DNA from: Oscillatoriaceae cyanobacterium Prado104
Lineage (GTDB): Bacteria; Cyanobacteriota; Cyanobacteriia; Cyanobacteriales; Microcoleaceae
Assembly (NCBI GenBank): GCA_025454405.1
Contig: JALOON010000006.1
Location: 124,001-188,000 of the forward strand
Reading direction: 5' to 3'
Length of the DNA stretch: 64,000 nt
The notes beneath the pieces were generated by a model. The model saw only the letters and a list, made by a program, of their open reading frames with translations. It was not told the DNA's origin and searched no databases. Shown piece by piece: positions 62,500 through 64,000 of this stretch (position 1 is the stretch's first letter; the number at the start of each line of letters is the position of its first letter). The position numbers were made by a program, and so were the translations under genes.

Positions 62500-64000
62500 A
62501 TGAATAGCTTATTCCTCGATCGCCTCCACCATCCCTCTCGTCCCGTCATCGTCTTCGACGGCGCAATGGGAACCAACTTGCAAGTCCAAAACCTCACAGC
62601 AGAAGACTTCGGCGGCAAAGAATACGAAGGCTGCAACGAATATCTCGTTCACACCAAACCCGAAGCCGTCGCCAAAGTACACCGCGGCTTCCTCGAAGCA
62701 GGCGCAGATGTCATCGAAACCGACACCTTCGGCGGCACATCGATCGTCCTCGCCGAATACGATTTAGCAGACAAAGCTTATTACTTAAACAAAACAGCTA
62801 CCGAATTAGCAAAGAGTGCCGCCGCCGAATTTTCCACACCCGAAAAGCCGCGATTTGTAGCAGGTTCGATCGGCCCCGGAACCAAATTACCCACTTTAGG
62901 ACACATCGATTTTGACACGCTAACCCGCGCTTTTGCCGAACAAGCAGAAGGACTTTACGACGGCGGCGCTGACTTGTTATTAGTAGAAACCTGTCAAGAT
63001 GTCCTGCAAATCAAAGCAGCATTAAACGCGATCGAATCCGTATTCCAGAAAAAAGGATCGCGCCTGCCCTTAATGGTATCGGTGACGATGGAAGCCACCG
63101 GCACAATGCTAGTCGGTTCCGACATCAGCGCTGTTTTGACAATTTTGCAGCCCTATCCGATCGATATTTTAGGATTAAACTGCGCCACCGGGCCCGATCG
63201 CATGGTCGAACATATCAAATATCTTTCCCAACATTCACCCTTCACAGTTTCCTGCATTCCCAACGCAGGCTTACCCGAAAACATCGGCGGTCACGCCCAC
63301 TACAAACTCACGCCATTAGAATTAAAAATGGCCTTGATGCACTTTGTCGAAGACTTGGGCGTGCAAGTCATCGGCGGCTGCTGCGGCACGCGCTACGAAC
63401 ACATCCAACAACTATCAGAAATCGGCCAAACTCTCACCCCCAAAAATCGCGAAATTACTTGGGAACCATCGGCGGCGTCAATTTACAGCGCCCAACCCTA
63501 CGAACAAGACAATTCCTTCTTAATTGTCGGCGAAAAACTCAACGCTAGCGGTTCCAAAAAATGCCGCGACTTGCTAAATGCTGAAGATTGGGACGGCTTG
63601 GTAGCAATGGCGCGAGATCAAGTAAGAGAAGGCGCGCACGTTCTCGATGTTAACGTCGATTACGTAGGCCGCGACGGCGTGCGGGATATGAAAGAATTAG
63701 TTTCCCGCGTCGTTACTAATGCCACTCTCCCTTTAATGCTAGATTCCACAGAGTGGGAAAAAATGGAAGCCGGCTTAAAAGTTGCGGGCGGCAAGTGCTT
63801 GTTAAATTCTACCAACTATGAAGACGGAGAACCGCGTTTTTACAAAGTTTTAGAACTGGCTAAAAAATACGGTGCCGGGATAGTTATCGGTACAATTGAT
63901 GAAGACGGAATGGCAAGGACAGCAGACAAGAAATTTGCGATCGCCCAACGCGCCTACAACGCCGCGATCGAATACGGAATTCCCCCGTCAGAAATCTTTT
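62500..64000 (+). CDS. metH: Methionine synthase, cobalamin-dependent, 5' part
   Basis: 500 codons are open from the ATG at 62500 to the window edge. Residues 1-330 form the homocysteine-binding domain: [22 protein letters not shown], and the zinc cysteines in GLNCATGP and [10 protein letters not shown]. From about 345 the pterin-binding domain begins ([48 protein letters not shown]). Transfers methyl from 5-methyl-tetrahydrofolate via cobalamin to homocysteine; the cobalamin-binding and activation domains lie outside. GTCAACT repeats precede the gene. Confidence 0.95.
   Translation, partial: MNSLFLDRLHHPSRPVIVFDGAMGTNLQVQNLTAEDFGGKEYEGCNEYLVHTKPEAVAKVHRGFLEAGADVIETDTFGGTSIVLAEYDLADKAYYLNKTATELAKSAAAEFSTPEKPRFVAGSIGPGTKLPTLGHIDFDTLTRAFAEQAEGLYDGGADLLLVETCQDVLQIKAALNAIESVFQKKGSRLPLMVSVTMEATGTMLVGSDISAVLTILQPYPIDILGLNCATGPDRMVEHIKYLSQHSPFTVSCIPNAGLPENIGGHAHYKLTPLELKMALMHFVEDLGVQVIGGCCGTRYEHIQQLSEIGQTLTPKNREITWEPSAASIYSAQPYEQDNSFLIVGEKLNASGSKKCRDLLNAEDWDGLVAMARDQVREGAHVLDVNVDYVGRDGVRDMKELVSRVVTNATLPLMLDSTEWEKMEAGLKVAGGKCLLNSTNYEDGEPRFYKVLELAKKYGAGIVIGTIDEDGMARTADKKFAIAQRAYNAAIEYGIPPSEIF

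Noticed and set aside
1-64000. tRNA, rRNA or riboswitch genes
   Set aside because: I looked for T-loop motifs (GGTTCGAATCC-type), rRNA signatures and a cobalamin riboswitch before metH and saw none I could support by eye; a covariance search would be decisive.

Overview
The window reads as chromosomal DNA of a filamentous, Oscillatoriales-like cyanobacterium (Microcoleus/Oscillatoria/Phormidium type). Direct signs are a photosystem I subunit (psaK), a very high density of the HIP1 octamer GCGATCGC and its GATCG core, an SLH/OprB-type iron-uptake porin, a haemagglutinin-CHAT fusion, a truncated giant AAA-TPR-GAF-PAS histidine kinase, and gene spacers packed with short AACTC/AAAACT, GAAGAAG, CCAATTCCC and GTTGACA microsatellites and palindromic repeats. 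I cannot name the species. I recognised no rRNA or tRNA gene.

Layout. 1-4.4 kb: 3' part of a giant sensor kinase, then a 20-bp tandem repeat. 5.6-13.1 kb: phosphoketolase (frameshifted), a DUF433 gene, an AT-rich two-gene AAA ATPase/TOPRIM-like insertion, a histidine phosphatase, psaK and acetate kinase; xfp and ackA together form a sugar-phosphate to acetyl-phosphate to acetate branch. 13.3-14.8 kb: multicopper oxidase. 15.3-20.1 kb: haemagglutinin-CHAT protein. 20.3-22.5 kb: RNase HI with an extra C-terminal domain, and glyoxalase I. 22.7-26.4 kb: copper block (CPx-ATPase, HMA chaperone, DUF305 lipoprotein). 27-35 kb: an unknown 696-aa protein, two glycosyltransferases and the porin.

35.2-45.6 kb is a type I CRISPR-Cas locus of the MYXAN/Dev flavour, transcribed leftwards: cas6-cas3-cas8-cas7-cas5, a two-spacer array, then cas4/cas1-cas2. 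The cas4-cas1 fusion is split by a TnpB-only transposon and its middle is gone. A lone CRISPR-repeat core and a palindrome lie just upstream of cas6.

45.9-64 kb: rph, an adenylate-kinase-like gene, a CobO-like protein with a degenerate P-loop, an aldo/keto reductase, an ABC-2 permease, a radical SAM protein, a cupin, galK, rsmA, an ethylene-receptor-like histidine kinase on the opposite strand, ispE, a DUF3082 gene, two overlapping DUF488 genes with a dual-OB-like gene, an acidic repeat protein, a Phd-like protein, and the 5' part of metH.

Copper handling recurs through the window. The multicopper oxidase and the DUF305 gene share a nearly identical 19-bp upstream motif, the chaperone/copA unit has a MerR-type promoter, and the ethylene-receptor-type kinase has the Cys/His pair that binds Cu(I) in plant ETR1. 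The defence-related content is the broken CRISPR locus, the AAA/TOPRIM-like pair and the DUF488/dual-OB group.
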